The position numbers and the translations under genes were made by a program. From positions 1 to 56,550 of the forward strand of contig JAOPYQ010000038.1 of the NCBI GenBank assembly GCA_025964555.1: 56,550 nucleotides of DNA, in the 5' to 3' direction. The notes beneath the pieces are model-generated. The model did not search any database and was not told where the DNA came from. It saw nothing but the letters and a program-made list of their open reading frames with translations. Source of the stretch: Thermoleophilia bacterium (lineage in GTDB: Bacteria > Actinomycetota > Thermoleophilia > Gaiellales > SKUG01). Position 1 is the stretch's first letter. Every line of letters begins with the position of its first letter. Below, piece by piece: positions 7,217 to 15,406 of the stretch.

Positions 7217-9370
7217 ATGTCAGACACCGCCCTCGCCCCCACCGCCGGCTCCGACGCGGACCGCGAGCTCGTCGCCCGCGAGCTTCGCCTCGGCCGCATC
7301 GACTTCCTCAACATGTACCCGATGCACTGGGCGCTCGGCATCGAGCCGACGACCAGCGGCGTGCCGACCGACGTGAACCGCGCGATCATCGCCGGCGACA
7401 TCGACGTGGCCTGCATGTCCTCGATCGAGTACGCCCGCCACGCGGACGAGCTGGTGCTGTTGCCGTCCATGTGCATCAGCGCCGAAGGGGCCGTCGGGTC
7501 GATCTTCGCGATCTCCAACGTCCCGTTCGAAGACGTCACCGACGTATGGGTCACCCCCCAGACCGCCACGAGCGTGGTGCTCTACCAGCTGCTCACGCGC
7601 CTGCGCGGCTTCCGCCCCGAGATCCACCTGCTCGAGGGCGCACCCGCGGACGTCCTGCTGCAGGGCGATCGACGTGCCGTGCTGCTCATCGGCGACGACG
7701 CGCTCGCCGCTCGCGGATCAGCACCGCTCGCCAGGCATGTCTTCACCGATCTCGGCGAGCGCTGGCTGAGCGAGACCGGGCTGCCGATGGTCTACGCCGT
7801 CTGGGCCGTCCGCCGCGAGGCCGTCGAACGCGCACCCGACGCCGCCGCCGCACTCGATCGACTGCTCGTGGAAGGCGTCGCGCAGTTCGGACGCACGGAG
7901 GACGCGGTCGACCAGGCGGCGCACCACTTCTCGATCGACCCCCACTCCGCTCGCGCGTACTTCGACAGGCTCCGCTACGCGTTCGGTCGCGACGAGCGCA
8001 AGGGCCTGCTGCGCTACCTGCGCATGGCGAACGAGCAGGGCTTCCTCGGCACGGTCCCCCAGCCCGCCTACGTCGAGGTCGACGAGCCCGCCGCCGGCGC
8101 ATCGCCCGCGTCCTCGTCCGCGGTCGCCAGCGATCCCGAGAGCCTGCGCCGCACGTACCTGGCGACGGTCGGGTCCAAGCGAGCGCTCGACGAAACGCCC
8201 GAGGACGACGCGCACGTCGAGATGTGCCTCGACATGGAAGCCGACGGACGCGCGCGCGACGTCGACGACGTGCTCCACCGGGCGCTCGACGGCCAGCGCA
8301 TCGACGAGGTCGACGCGCTCGCGCTGCTGCAGACGTCGCGGCTCATGGACGTCGGCCAGGTCGCGCACGCGCTGCGCCTGCAGAAGACGCCCGCCGACGA
8401 GATCACCTTCATCGTCGACCGCAACATCAACTACACCAACTACTGCCTCACCGACTGCGGGTTCTGCGCGTTCTATCGCCGCCCCGGCGACGAGGCCGGC
8501 GGCGGCTACCTGCACTCGGCCGAGACGATCATCGAGAAGGTCCGCGAGACCGTCGAGCTCGGCGGTACCGCGGCGCTGCTGCAGGGCGGCCACAACCCCG
8601 ACCTCGGTGTCGAGTGGTACGAGGAGCTGTTCCGCGCGATCAAGACCGCGCACCCGACCTTCCACCTGCATGCGCTCAGCCCCCCGGAGATCCAGCACAT
8701 CTCCAAGCGCTCGAAGCTGTCCGTGGGAGACGTCCTCGCGCGCCTGCGCGACGCCGGCATGGATTCGCTCCCCGGTGGCGGCGGCGAGGTGCTCGTCGAC
8801 CGCGTGCGCCGCGTGATGGCGCCCAAGAAGACGAAGACCGACGACTGGCTCGGCGTGATGCGCACTGCGCAGCGCATGGGCATGTCGACCACTGCGTCGA
8901 TGATGTACGGACACGTCGAGCTGCTCGCCGAGCGCGCGCTGCACTTCCAGGCCGTGCGCGACGTGCAGGACGAGTCGCACGGCTTCCGCAGCTTCACGAG
9001 CTGGACGTTCCAGCCCGGCGGCACGCCGCTCGGCAAGCTGCTCGAGGCCGGCGCCGCGCCGTACCAGAAGCACCTGCCGCCCACGCCGACGCCGTACACG
9101 TACCTGCTCACGCAGGCGGTGGGGCGCATCTACCTCGACAACCTCGACAACGTCCAGTCGAGCTGGGTGACGCAGGGGCTCAAGGTCGGACAGGCCGCGC
9201 TCTTCTTCGGCGCCAACGACATGGGCTCGATCATGATCGAGGAGAACGTCGTGTCGAGTGCCGGCACCACGTTCCGTGCGACGACCGAGGACTTCGTGCA
9301 TCTCATCGGGGCTGCGGGCTTCACGCCGGTGCAGCGCGACACGCTGTATCGGACGGTCAAGACGTACTGA
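7217..9370 (+). CDS. mqnA-mqnC: Fused chorismate dehydratase-cyclic dehypoxanthine futalosine synthase (MqnA-MqnC)
   Basis: 717 residues with two complete domains. Residues ~22-285 are MqnA (LGRIDFLNMYPMHWALG, a type II periplasmic-binding-like fold that dehydrates chorismate). A ~35-residue Ala/Ser/Glu linker follows. Residues ~345-717 are MqnC, a radical SAM enzyme with DRNINYTNYC and cysteines at 410, 414 and 417, plus TFQPGGTPLGKLL typical of MqnC. No stop or frameshift separates them and codon use is uniform, so this looks like a genuine fusion. MqnA and MqnC act at non-consecutive steps, with MqnE between them, which makes co-localisation with the adjacent MqnE attractive. No MqnB/hydrolase gene is visible. 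Confidence 0.93.
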   Translation: MSDTALAPTAGSDADRELVARELRLGRIDFLNMYPMHWALGIEPTTSGVPTDVNRAIIAGDIDVACMSSIEYARHADELVLLPSMCISAEGAVGSIFAISNVPFEDVTDVWVTPQTATSVVLYQLLTRLRGFRPEIHLLEGAPADVLLQGDRRAVLLIGDDALAARGSAPLARHVFTDLGERWLSETGLPMVYAVWAVRREAVERAPDAAAALDRLLVEGVAQFGRTEDAVDQAAHHFSIDPHSARAYFDRLRYAFGRDERKGLLRYLRMANEQGFLGTVPQPAYVEVDEPAAGASPASSSAVASDPESLRRTYLATVGSKRALDETPEDDAHVEMCLDMEADGRARDVDDVLHRALDGQRIDEVDALALLQTSRLMDVGQVAHALRLQKTPADEITFIVDRNINYTNYCLTDCGFCAFYRRPGDEAGGGYLHSAETIIEKVRETVELGGTAALLQGGHNPDLGVEWYEELFRAIKTAHPTFHLHALSPPEIQHISKRSKLSVGDVLARLRDAGMDSLPGGGGEVLVDRVRRVMAPKKTKTDDWLGVMRTAQRMGMSTTASMMYGHVELLAERALHFQAVRDVQDESHGFRSFTSWTFQPGGTPLGKLLEAGAAPYQKHLPPTPTPYTYLLTQAVGRIYLDNLDNVQSSWVTQGLKVGQAALFFGANDMGSIMIEENVVSSAGTTFRATTEDFVHLIGAAGFTPVQRDTLYRTVKTY

Positions 9371-9516
9371 TCGCGGCATTGCGGAGCACATGCTGAAGAT
9401 TTTCTGGCGAAATCGACATATGGCCAGATATGTTCTTGACATCGTGGGCGGAGGCCGTATACAGTCCTCTCAACAGCGCAGGACGCGCCCTCCCTCCCCA
9501 CGAAACGGACTTCACG
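9371..9516 (+). promoter_or_regulatory. AT-rich promoter region of the Cys/Trp mini-protein
   Basis: TTGACA at 9436-9441 is followed by TATACA at 9458-9463 (spacer 16), or TACAGT at 9460-9465 (spacer 18). Upstream lies an interrupted palindrome, TCTGGC...GCCAGA (9409-9427), a possible operator. The leader ends in CCTCCCCACGAAACGGAC, closely matching the leader of the gene at 16835. Such consensus-like -35/-10 pairs are rare elsewhere in this window. Confidence 0.5.
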
Positions 9517-9738
9517 ATGCTCGCCTCCACCGTCTCCGCCCCCGTCACGTCGATCATGCCCGGCGGCTGCTACCACCCGCTGCCCACCGGCCCGTCCGGC
9601 TGCTGGGACACGCGCCCGACCGAGCCGAAGCCGTGGGAGCGCAACTGCTGGGACCCGACCAAGTGGGGCACCCCGATCCAGCTGCCGAGCCCGGACGCCG
9701 AGATCCAGGTCGTCGAAGGCGCGAAGCTCGTCGGCTGA
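9517..9738 (+). CDS. 73-residue Cys/Trp/Pro-rich protein of unknown function
   Basis: Starts MLASTVSAPVTSIMPGG, without a hydrophobic signal peptide. The middle has a repeated Cys-Trp-Asp theme (GCWDTRP and NCWDPTKW) and three cysteines in all. Near its end it carries IQLPSPDAEIQ, almost identical to the C-terminus of the 206-residue protein at 17478-18098 (IQLPSPDSEIQ). The start is chosen because the leader (ACGAAACGGAC) matches that of the paralogue family at 16835. An upstream in-frame ATG at 9430 would put the promoter inside the gene. No function is recognised. Confidence 0.65.
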   Translation: MLASTVSAPVTSIMPGGCYHPLPTGPSGCWDTRPTEPKPWERNCWDPTKWGTPIQLPSPDAEIQVVEGAKLVG

Positions 9739-9765
9739 TCGCGCACGACACATCGCTTCACGTTC

Positions 9766-9794
9766 GACGGCCGCTCCACATCGGGGCGGCCGTC
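9766..9794 (+). terminator. Bidirectional hairpin between convergent genes
   Basis: GACGGCCGC and GCGGCCGTC arms around an 11-base loop, between the stops of the 73-residue gene and the minus-strand thioredoxin-like gene. Confidence 0.55.
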
Positions 9795-9801
9795 AGAGTC
9801 T

Positions 9802-10434
9802 TCACTGGCGGCCGAGCCGCTCGAGGTCGTGCGCGACGTCCTCGCTCGTGAGCTGTCCGACGAAGAAGGAGCTGCGCCATCGGCCCCGCACGTCGTGCAG
9901 GAAGGCGATGCCGCTCTCTTCGGCACCGTCCACCGGTCCGATGCCCAGCCTGCGCCGCACCTGGCCCACCGCGCTCGGGGTCGTCGCCCGGTGCAGCTGC
10001 AGGCGCGGCACCCCCGCCAGCTTCCAGCGATCGACCCACGCACCCTGGTCGCCGCCCCACGTGAGCACGACGACACGTGCGTCCGCGGGGAGTCCGTCCT
10101 CGCCGAGCCGGCCGAGGAACCCGCCGATGATGTCGCCCGATCGGCAGTCCGCGCAGGTCGCGACGAGCATCGTCGCATTGCCGCGCACCGCGTCGCGATC
10201 GGGGAACGTGGGCTCGATCCCGCGCACGTTCGCGAGCTCCGGCCAGACCTGCCCCGCCGGCGGCTTCGAGCCCCGGAGCCCGTCATTCGCGGCGTTGCCC
10301 CGCGGATCCTCGCGCAGGAGCACCCACAGCAGGATCGCCGCACACACGATCACCAGATCTGCAGCTACGAGCAGCTTCACCCAGCGACGAGCGTTTGTCC
10401 GACGCGTATTCGGGGACCGATTCACCGCACCCAT
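9802..10434 (-). CDS. Membrane-anchored thioredoxin-like/SCO-like protein
   Basis: 210 residues from ATG at 10434. A single N-terminal membrane helix (LVIVCAAILLWVLL) precedes an extracytoplasmic domain. ATMLVATCADCRSGD has a CxxC motif in the place used by thioredoxin-fold proteins, and VVVLTWGGD fits the following strand. Membrane-anchored CxxC proteins next to oxidase genes often assist copper-site or cytochrome c maturation, so a SCO-like role for the ctaC product is plausible but unproven. It is divergent from the four-helix membrane protein at 10456. Confidence 0.6.
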   Translation of the reverse strand: MGAVNRSPNTRRTNARRWVKLLVAADLVIVCAAILLWVLLREDPRGNAANDGLRGSKPPAGQVWPELANVRGIEPTFPDRDAVRGNATMLVATCADCRSGDIIGGFLGRLGEDGLPADARVVVLTWGGDQGAWVDRWKLAGVPRLQLHRATTPSAVGQVRRRLGIGPVDGAEESGIAFLHDVRGRWRSSFFVGQLTSEDVAHDLERLGRQ

Positions 10435-10455
10435 CCGACTCTGGGGTATGTCGCC

Positions 10456-11040
10456 ATGGAGATCACGAACGTTCGCGACCATCGTATCCGCTGGCGCATG
10501 CTCTTCGCATCGGGTGTCGTGGCGGGCCTCGCGAGCGCGGTCGTCATGCTCGCGATCGCCACGGTCTCCTATCCCGTCTTCACCGACGGGGCGGACGGCT
10601 GGACGTTCCTCAAGGTGGTGAGCTCGGCCGTGCTGGGCGACGACGCGGCCACGCCGCTCGCCGGCTTCGACGCCCTGCCGGTGGTGGTCGGGCTGCTCCT
10701 CCACCTGCTCATCGGCGCGTGTGCGGGCGCCTCATATGCGGGCCTCGTCGCGATGTTCGACCTCGAGGGCTGGACGCCCGTCGCGCTGTTCGGCCTGCTC
10801 TATGGCGCCATGCTGTTCGTGTGGTCCACGGCGCTCATCGGAGTCGGCCTCGGTGGTACGGCGATCGAGGGCCTGCCACTCATCGTCATGTTCTGGGGCA
10901 ACATGATCTTCGGGCTGACGTCCGGGATCCTGTTGGCCACGTGGGCCGACCGAGCCGACATGGACCAGGTCGAGTCTGAGCGCGTGACCCTGTTCGAGGG
11001 CGACGTCGACCGAGCCTTGACCCGCCGCGCGATCCACTAG
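10456..11040 (+). CDS. Four-helix membrane protein of unknown function
   Basis: 194 residues. Four hydrophobic segments are seen (around residues 15-40, 70-95, 100-120 and 130-155 by eye). The C-terminus is charged and acidic. It is divergent from the thioredoxin-like gene with only 21 bases between the two starts, and ends 10 bases before the stop of the convergent ctaE. Start chosen at ATG 10456; longer in-frame readings upstream are antisense to the thioredoxin-like gene. Location beside the oxidase operon suggests, but does not prove, an envelope or respiratory role. Confidence 0.65.
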   Translation: MEITNVRDHRIRWRMLFASGVVAGLASAVVMLAIATVSYPVFTDGADGWTFLKVVSSAVLGDDAATPLAGFDALPVVVGLLLHLLIGACAGASYAGLVAMFDLEGWTPVALFGLLYGAMLFVWSTALIGVGLGGTAIEGLPLIVMFWGNMIFGLTSGILLATWADRADMDQVESERVTLFEGDVDRALTRRAIH

Positions 11041-11050
11041 CCACCGACGC

Positions 11051-11806
11051 TCAGTGCTTGGGTGCGCCCTTGCCGATGAAGCGCGGCAGGTTGAGCAGCA
11101 GGATGATCACTGCGGCGCCGCCGAAGAAGATCGCCTTGTCGCTGCCCCAGCGATCCCAGTTGCCGGGAACGTAAAGCAGGCCGAACACGAACACCCACAC
11201 CAGGTCGACGAAGTGCCAGTAGATCGACATCGTGCGGAAGCCGACGTGCTGGTGGGCCTCGGTGCCGTAGTGGCCACGCATGGTGCGGATGAGCATGACG
11301 CTCAGCAGGATGAGGCCGACGAGCACGTGCGAGCCGTGGATGCCGGTCAGCGAGAAGAACACGCTCGAGTACGAGCTCGTCGACGGGCCGAGGCTCTCGT
11401 GCTTGACGAGGTCCGCGTACTCCGTGATCTGGATGCCGAGGAACACCGCGCCGAGCAGGATCGTGAGCGCGAGCCACAGCTTCATGCCGAACCGCGAGCC
11501 GCGCAGCAGCGAGATCTCGGCGTAGTGGATCGTCACGGAGCTCGAGAACAGGATGAGGCTGTTGAACGTCACCACGTTCATCGGCAGCAGGTCGCCGACC
11601 TGGTGCGCCCAGCTCGAGTAGTCGGCCTCGCCTGCGACGCGCAGGAAGAAGTACGACATGAAGAACGAGCCGAACAGCGCGATCTCCGACCCGATGAAGA
11701 AGAACATGCCCATCAGGTTGATGGGGGTCTTCGCGCTCCAGATGACGGGGGGCGGATGCTCCTCGTCGTGGTGGAGGTCGGCTGCTGTTGCTGCGTGTGA
11801 TGCCAT
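11051..11806 (-). CDS. ctaE: Cytochrome c oxidase subunit III
   Basis: 251 residues, normal length. Seven hydrophobic segments are present, with the subunit III signatures FFIGSEIALFGSFF and a C-terminal YWHFVDLVWVFVFGLLY. It stabilises the oxidase core and the proton-uptake path. Third gene of the minus-strand order ctaC-ctaD-ctaE, with a 23-base gap after ctaD. No separate subunit IV (CtaF) gene is visible next to it. Confidence 0.95.
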   Translation of the reverse strand: MASHAATAADLHHDEEHPPPVIWSAKTPINLMGMFFFIGSEIALFGSFFMSYFFLRVAGEADYSSWAHQVGDLLPMNVVTFNSLILFSSSVTIHYAEISLLRGSRFGMKLWLALTILLGAVFLGIQITEYADLVKHESLGPSTSSYSSVFFSLTGIHGSHVLVGLILLSVMLIRTMRGHYGTEAHQHVGFRTMSIYWHFVDLVWVFVFGLLYVPGNWDRWGSDKAIFFGGAAVIILLLNLPRFIGKGAPKH

Positions 11807-11829
11807 GGTGTCAGTCGCTTCCGCTCAGG

Positions 11830-14022
11830 TCAGTGCGCGGCCGGTGCCGGCGCTGCGGGTCGTCGCTTGAGTGCCTCGGCGAGCGCCTCGTCGTAGCCGG
11901 GCTCGCCGTGGAGCAGCGCGTGCTTGGCGCCAGGCAGGCCGTAGTCGTACGGCGCGCCCACGACGACCGGGGTGCCGTGGAAGTTGAACAGCGGCGGCGG
12001 GCTCGTGACCTGCCACTCGAGCGTGTGGCTGCGCCAGGGGTTGTTCCCCGCAAGCGGGCCGCGGCGCCATGACGTCGACATGTTGTAGAGGAACACGACG
12101 AAGCCGAGGCCCTGCATGAGCGCGCCGATCGTGATGACCGCGTTCCAGCCGTGCACGGACGGGTAGTTCGCCGCGAGCTCCTGGTAGTCGGCGATGCGGC
12201 GCGGCATGCCGAGCGTGCCGAGCCAGTGCATCGGGAAGAACGTCACGTTCGAGCCGATGAACATGAGCCAGAAGTGGAGCTTGCCGAGGCCGGGATCGAA
12301 CATGCGCCCGGTCATCTTCGGGAACCAGTGGTAGATGCCCGCGAACACGGTCATCACCGACCCGCCGAACAGCACGTAGTGGAAGTGCGCGACCACGAAG
12401 TACGTGTCCTGCACGTGGATGTCGAACGGCACCGCCGCGAGCATCACGCCCGTCAGTCCACCACAGGTGAACGTGAACAGGAACCCGAGCGCCCAGAGCA
12501 TGGGGACGGTCATGTGGATCTTCGCCTTCCACAACGTGGCCGTCCAGCCGAGCACCTTGATGCCGGTCGGCACCGCGATGAGCATCGTGAGGATCATCAT
12601 CGGCAGCCGCAGCCACGGCGCCATGCCGGACGTGAACATGTGGTGCGCCCACACGGTGAATCCGAGGAAGCCGATGCCGATCGTCGAGATCGCCAGCGCT
12701 CGGTAACCGAATGCAGGCTTGCGCGCGTGCGTGGTGATCACGTCGGTGATGAGCCCGAAGCCCGGCAGGATCATGATGTACACCGCAGGGTGCGAGTAGA
12801 ACCAGAAGATGTGCTGGTAGGAGATCGGGTCGCCGCCGAGCATCGAGTTGAAGAAGTTCGTGCCCATGACCAGGTCGAACAGGACCATGAACTGCGACCC
12901 CGCCACGAACGGCGTGCCGAACGTGATGAGCAGCGCCTGCGTGAGGTTGCCCCAGACGAACAGCGGCATGCGCCACATCGTCATGCCGGGCGCGCGCATC
13001 GCGACGATCGTGACGATGAAGTTGATGGCCGTCATGATCGACGACGCGCCGACGAGCTGGATGCCCATGAGCCACATGAGCTGGCCGAGCCCGACCTCCG
13101 CAGGACCGCCGCTCGACGAGAGCGTCGCGTAGTTGGTCCAGCCTGCCTCGAAGGTGCCGATCGGGATCGAGGCCAGGAACACGCAGCCACCGAACACGAA
13201 CGTCCAGAACGACAGGGCGTTCAGGCGCGGGTACGCCATGTCGGGCGCGCCGAGCATGATCGGGATGACGTAGTTGGCCAGGCCGGCGAACACCGGGATG
13301 ATGAACAGGAAGAGCATGATGACGCCGTGCAGCGACATCGCCTGGTTGTACTGCGAACCGTCCGCGAAGAACTGCAGCTCCGGGTTGGCGAGCTCTGCAC
13401 GCACGGCCTCGGCCATCGCACCGCCGACGAGCATGAAGAAGAACACCGCGACCAGGTACTGCAGGCCGATCACCTTGTGGTCGGTGTTGAAGATGAAGTA
13501 GTCGCGCCAGCCGCGGCGGGCGCCGTGGTTGGAGTGATCCTCGTGCTCCGGGGTGGGGTCGCCCTTGGCGTACCAGAACCACGACTGCCAGCCGCCCATG
13601 CCCGCGATGTAGAACGCGTAGGCGGTGACGATGCCGAACACGATGACCGGGCCGTCGGAATAGGGCACCAGGCCGAACGCGGTGCGGACGAGCATCGTCA
13701 GGGCAGCGCCGACGGCGTAGCCCACACCGATCATCGCCAGCGCGCGCAGCAGTCCGTGTCGTCGGAACGCGTCGCGGCCCGCGATGGTGAGCAGCAGGCC
13801 GAGCACGGCACCGGCGAGCGACACGAGCAGGAAATCGCCACCGGTCAGGCCGAGCGCGGCCTTCCAGTCGGCGGACGAGCCGTTCCAGTCCAGGCCGCCG
13901 GACCAGATCCGGAAGAGCGTGAGCACCACGGCAGCGAACACCCAGCCGCCGACGATGCCGAGGATGCCAGCGCCTGGGCGCATGGGCATTCCCGTGGTTT
14001 CCGTACGAACGGGGGCGGTCAT
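11830..14022 (-). CDS. ctaD: Cytochrome c oxidase subunit I (A2-type) with an N-terminal four-helix extension
   Basis: 730 residues, against ~550 for usual actinobacterial CtaD. The core begins near residue 170. Ligands visible: low-spin heme His232 (LHGVIM), CuB His411 and cross-linked Tyr415 in YSHPAVY, CuB His460-461 (WAHHMF), heme a3 His546 and heme a His548 (VAHFHYVLFGG). YSHP rather than GHPE places it in the A2 subfamily, which lacks the helix-VI glutamate and uses a Tyr-Ser pair. Residues 15-150 add four extra hydrophobic helices. The start ATG shares one base with the ctaC stop. The extension is in frame with uniform codon use; it may replace a missing small subunit, but that is inference. 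Confidence 0.95.
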   Translation of the reverse strand: MTAPVRTETTGMPMRPGAGILGIVGGWVFAAVVLTLFRIWSGGLDWNGSSADWKAALGLTGGDFLLVSLAGAVLGLLLTIAGRDAFRRHGLLRALAMIGVGYAVGAALTMLVRTAFGLVPYSDGPVIVFGIVTAYAFYIAGMGGWQSWFWYAKGDPTPEHEDHSNHGARRGWRDYFIFNTDHKVIGLQYLVAVFFFMLVGGAMAEAVRAELANPELQFFADGSQYNQAMSLHGVIMLFLFIIPVFAGLANYVIPIMLGAPDMAYPRLNALSFWTFVFGGCVFLASIPIGTFEAGWTNYATLSSSGGPAEVGLGQLMWLMGIQLVGASSIMTAINFIVTIVAMRAPGMTMWRMPLFVWGNLTQALLITFGTPFVAGSQFMVLFDLVMGTNFFNSMLGGDPISYQHIFWFYSHPAVYIMILPGFGLITDVITTHARKPAFGYRALAISTIGIGFLGFTVWAHHMFTSGMAPWLRLPMMILTMLIAVPTGIKVLGWTATLWKAKIHMTVPMLWALGFLFTFTCGGLTGVMLAAVPFDIHVQDTYFVVAHFHYVLFGGSVMTVFAGIYHWFPKMTGRMFDPGLGKLHFWLMFIGSNVTFFPMHWLGTLGMPRRIADYQELAANYPSVHGWNAVITIGALMQGLGFVVFLYNMSTSWRRGPLAGNNPWRSHTLEWQVTSPPPLFNFHGTPVVVGAPYDYGLPGAKHALLHGEPGYDEALAEALKRRPAAPAPAAH

Positions 14023-15236
14023 CAGATCTTCTCCTTCACGGCATCGCAGGCCGCGTCAGGGTCTTCCTTGGACAGCTTCGCGACGTCGGCGATGGCGTCG
14101 TCGCGATCGTCGACGTCGCCGCCGAGGCAGGTGAGCAGTCGCAGGTTGGTGCAGGTCGCGTCGCGTCGCGCTTCTTCGTCGAGCTTGGCCCACCAGTCGA
14201 ACGTCTCCTGGTCGACCACGCACATGTCGGTGCGCATGCCGTTGTGGCCGGTGCCGCAGAGCTCGGCGCAGACGACCTGGTAGTTGTCGTCGGGACCGGT
14301 CACGTGATTCGGCTCCCACTGCACGTAGGTGCGCAGGCCCGAGATCGCGTCGATCTTGAGGCGCGCCTCCGGCACCCAGAACGCGTGGTTGACGTCGATG
14401 AACTGCTGATCGCCGTGGAAGCGGGGCTGCTCGTCCAGAACCGCCTGTTCCTCGTCGTTGATCTGCTTGCCGTCCTGGCGCTTCATGAGCGCCTCGTACG
14501 TCCGGGTCGCGTCTTCTTCGGCGGCCTTCTGGTCCTCGTCCGTCGTGAGGTCCCACTCGCGTTCGCAGATGCCGGGTTCGATCTCGGCGAACTCGTCCGC
14601 CTCGTCGCCGGCCGCGAGCTCGCGCGAGACCTGCTCCTGGATGCGGCCGAGGTGCTCCTTGCCGGAGCAGGAGAGGACGTTGAAGCGCACGACCTTGTCG
14701 ACGGGAAGCACGAGCTCGGAGCTTGGTACCGCGTCCTCGTCACCGCTGAGCGGCTCGCCTTCCTTGGTCTCGTACCGGAAGGCCCACCCGAACGAGAAGC
14801 CGCGCACGTCGACGACCATCTCTGCCGCGCCGGGCTTCTTCGCGGCGGCCTTGTCGTAGAGGCCGACCTCGTTGTCCTGCAGGACCACGTAGCTGAGCAC
14901 GCCGATGACGAGCACGATGATCGATGGAATGACGATCCAGGCGACCTCCATCTTGGCGTTGCCGTGGATGTGCTCGCCGTCGCCCAGGTCCCCGGGCGCC
15001 GCGCGGAAGTGCACCATCGAGTACACGACGATGCCGCACACGATCGCGAAGATCACGAGCGACATGATCGTCAGTCCCCAGAAGAGGTCGTCGATCGCGC
15101 CGCCTTCGCTCGAGATGAGATCCGGCAGCCAGCCGTTGCCGTCGATGCCGATGCGCGCCGGCAGCAGCGTGATCGCCGTGGCGACGGCGCCAGTGCCGAC
15201 GATGTAGCCCGCCAGCTTGCCCCATTGACCCTTCAT
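14022..15236 (-). CDS. ctaC: Cytochrome c oxidase subunit II with a large insert in the CuA domain
   Basis: 404 residues. An N-terminal signal/anchor is followed by two transmembrane helices (~52-75 and ~98-118) and the CuA cupredoxin domain. CuA ligands visible: His284 (VNHAFWVPE), Cys323, Cys327, His331 and Met334 (CAELCGTGHNGM). Between the strand VVRFNVLS (~182-189) and His284 lies an acidic, helical-looking insert of ~90 residues containing Cys190 and Cys224; these segments are nearly contiguous in ordinary subunit II. The C-terminus adds a ~45-residue Asp/Lys-rich tail with three more cysteines. Accepts electrons from the c-type cytochrome of the bc complex. Confidence 0.94.
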   Translation of the reverse strand: MKGQWGKLAGYIVGTGAVATAITLLPARIGIDGNGWLPDLISSEGGAIDDLFWGLTIMSLVIFAIVCGIVVYSMVHFRAAPGDLGDGEHIHGNAKMEVAWIVIPSIIVLVIGVLSYVVLQDNEVGLYDKAAAKKPGAAEMVVDVRGFSFGWAFRYETKEGEPLSGDEDAVPSSELVLPVDKVVRFNVLSCSGKEHLGRIQEQVSRELAAGDEADEFAEIEPGICEREWDLTTDEDQKAAEEDATRTYEALMKRQDGKQINDEEQAVLDEQPRFHGDQQFIDVNHAFWVPEARLKIDAISGLRTYVQWEPNHVTGPDDNYQVVCAELCGTGHNGMRTDMCVVDQETFDWWAKLDEEARRDATCTNLRLLTCLGGDVDDRDDAIADVAKLSKEDPDAACDAVKEKI

Positions 15237-15406
15237 GGACCCTGTCGCACCTTTCGGTCCCGGACGCAGCTGCGTCCGCTCGCATGTGCGCGACCACCCG
15301 CATTCGAAGGTCGCATCGGCGCGATCCTACACATAGCGAGGGGGGGTGCCGTGGGCTGGGTCGGCGGTACCGGCGCGGGGGTTCGGCTGTAGTACCATCA
15401 CGCACC
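15237..15406 (-). promoter_or_regulatory. Promoter and leader of the ctaCDE operon
   Basis: Read on the minus strand there is TGTAGGATCG (an extended -10 with TAGGAT, 15330-15335) about 90 bases before the ctaC start. The leader contains a perfect 16-base palindrome GGACGCAGCTGCGTCC (15262-15277) and an AAGGTGCGACAGGG ribosome-binding region. The palindrome may be a regulatory site or an mRNA hairpin. Confidence 0.4.

Noticed and set aside
9517..9738. RiPP precursor for the adjacent radical SAM enzyme
   Set aside because: The adjacent radical SAM domains are MqnE and MqnC with clear menaquinone signatures, and no RiPP recognition element or other maturase is present.
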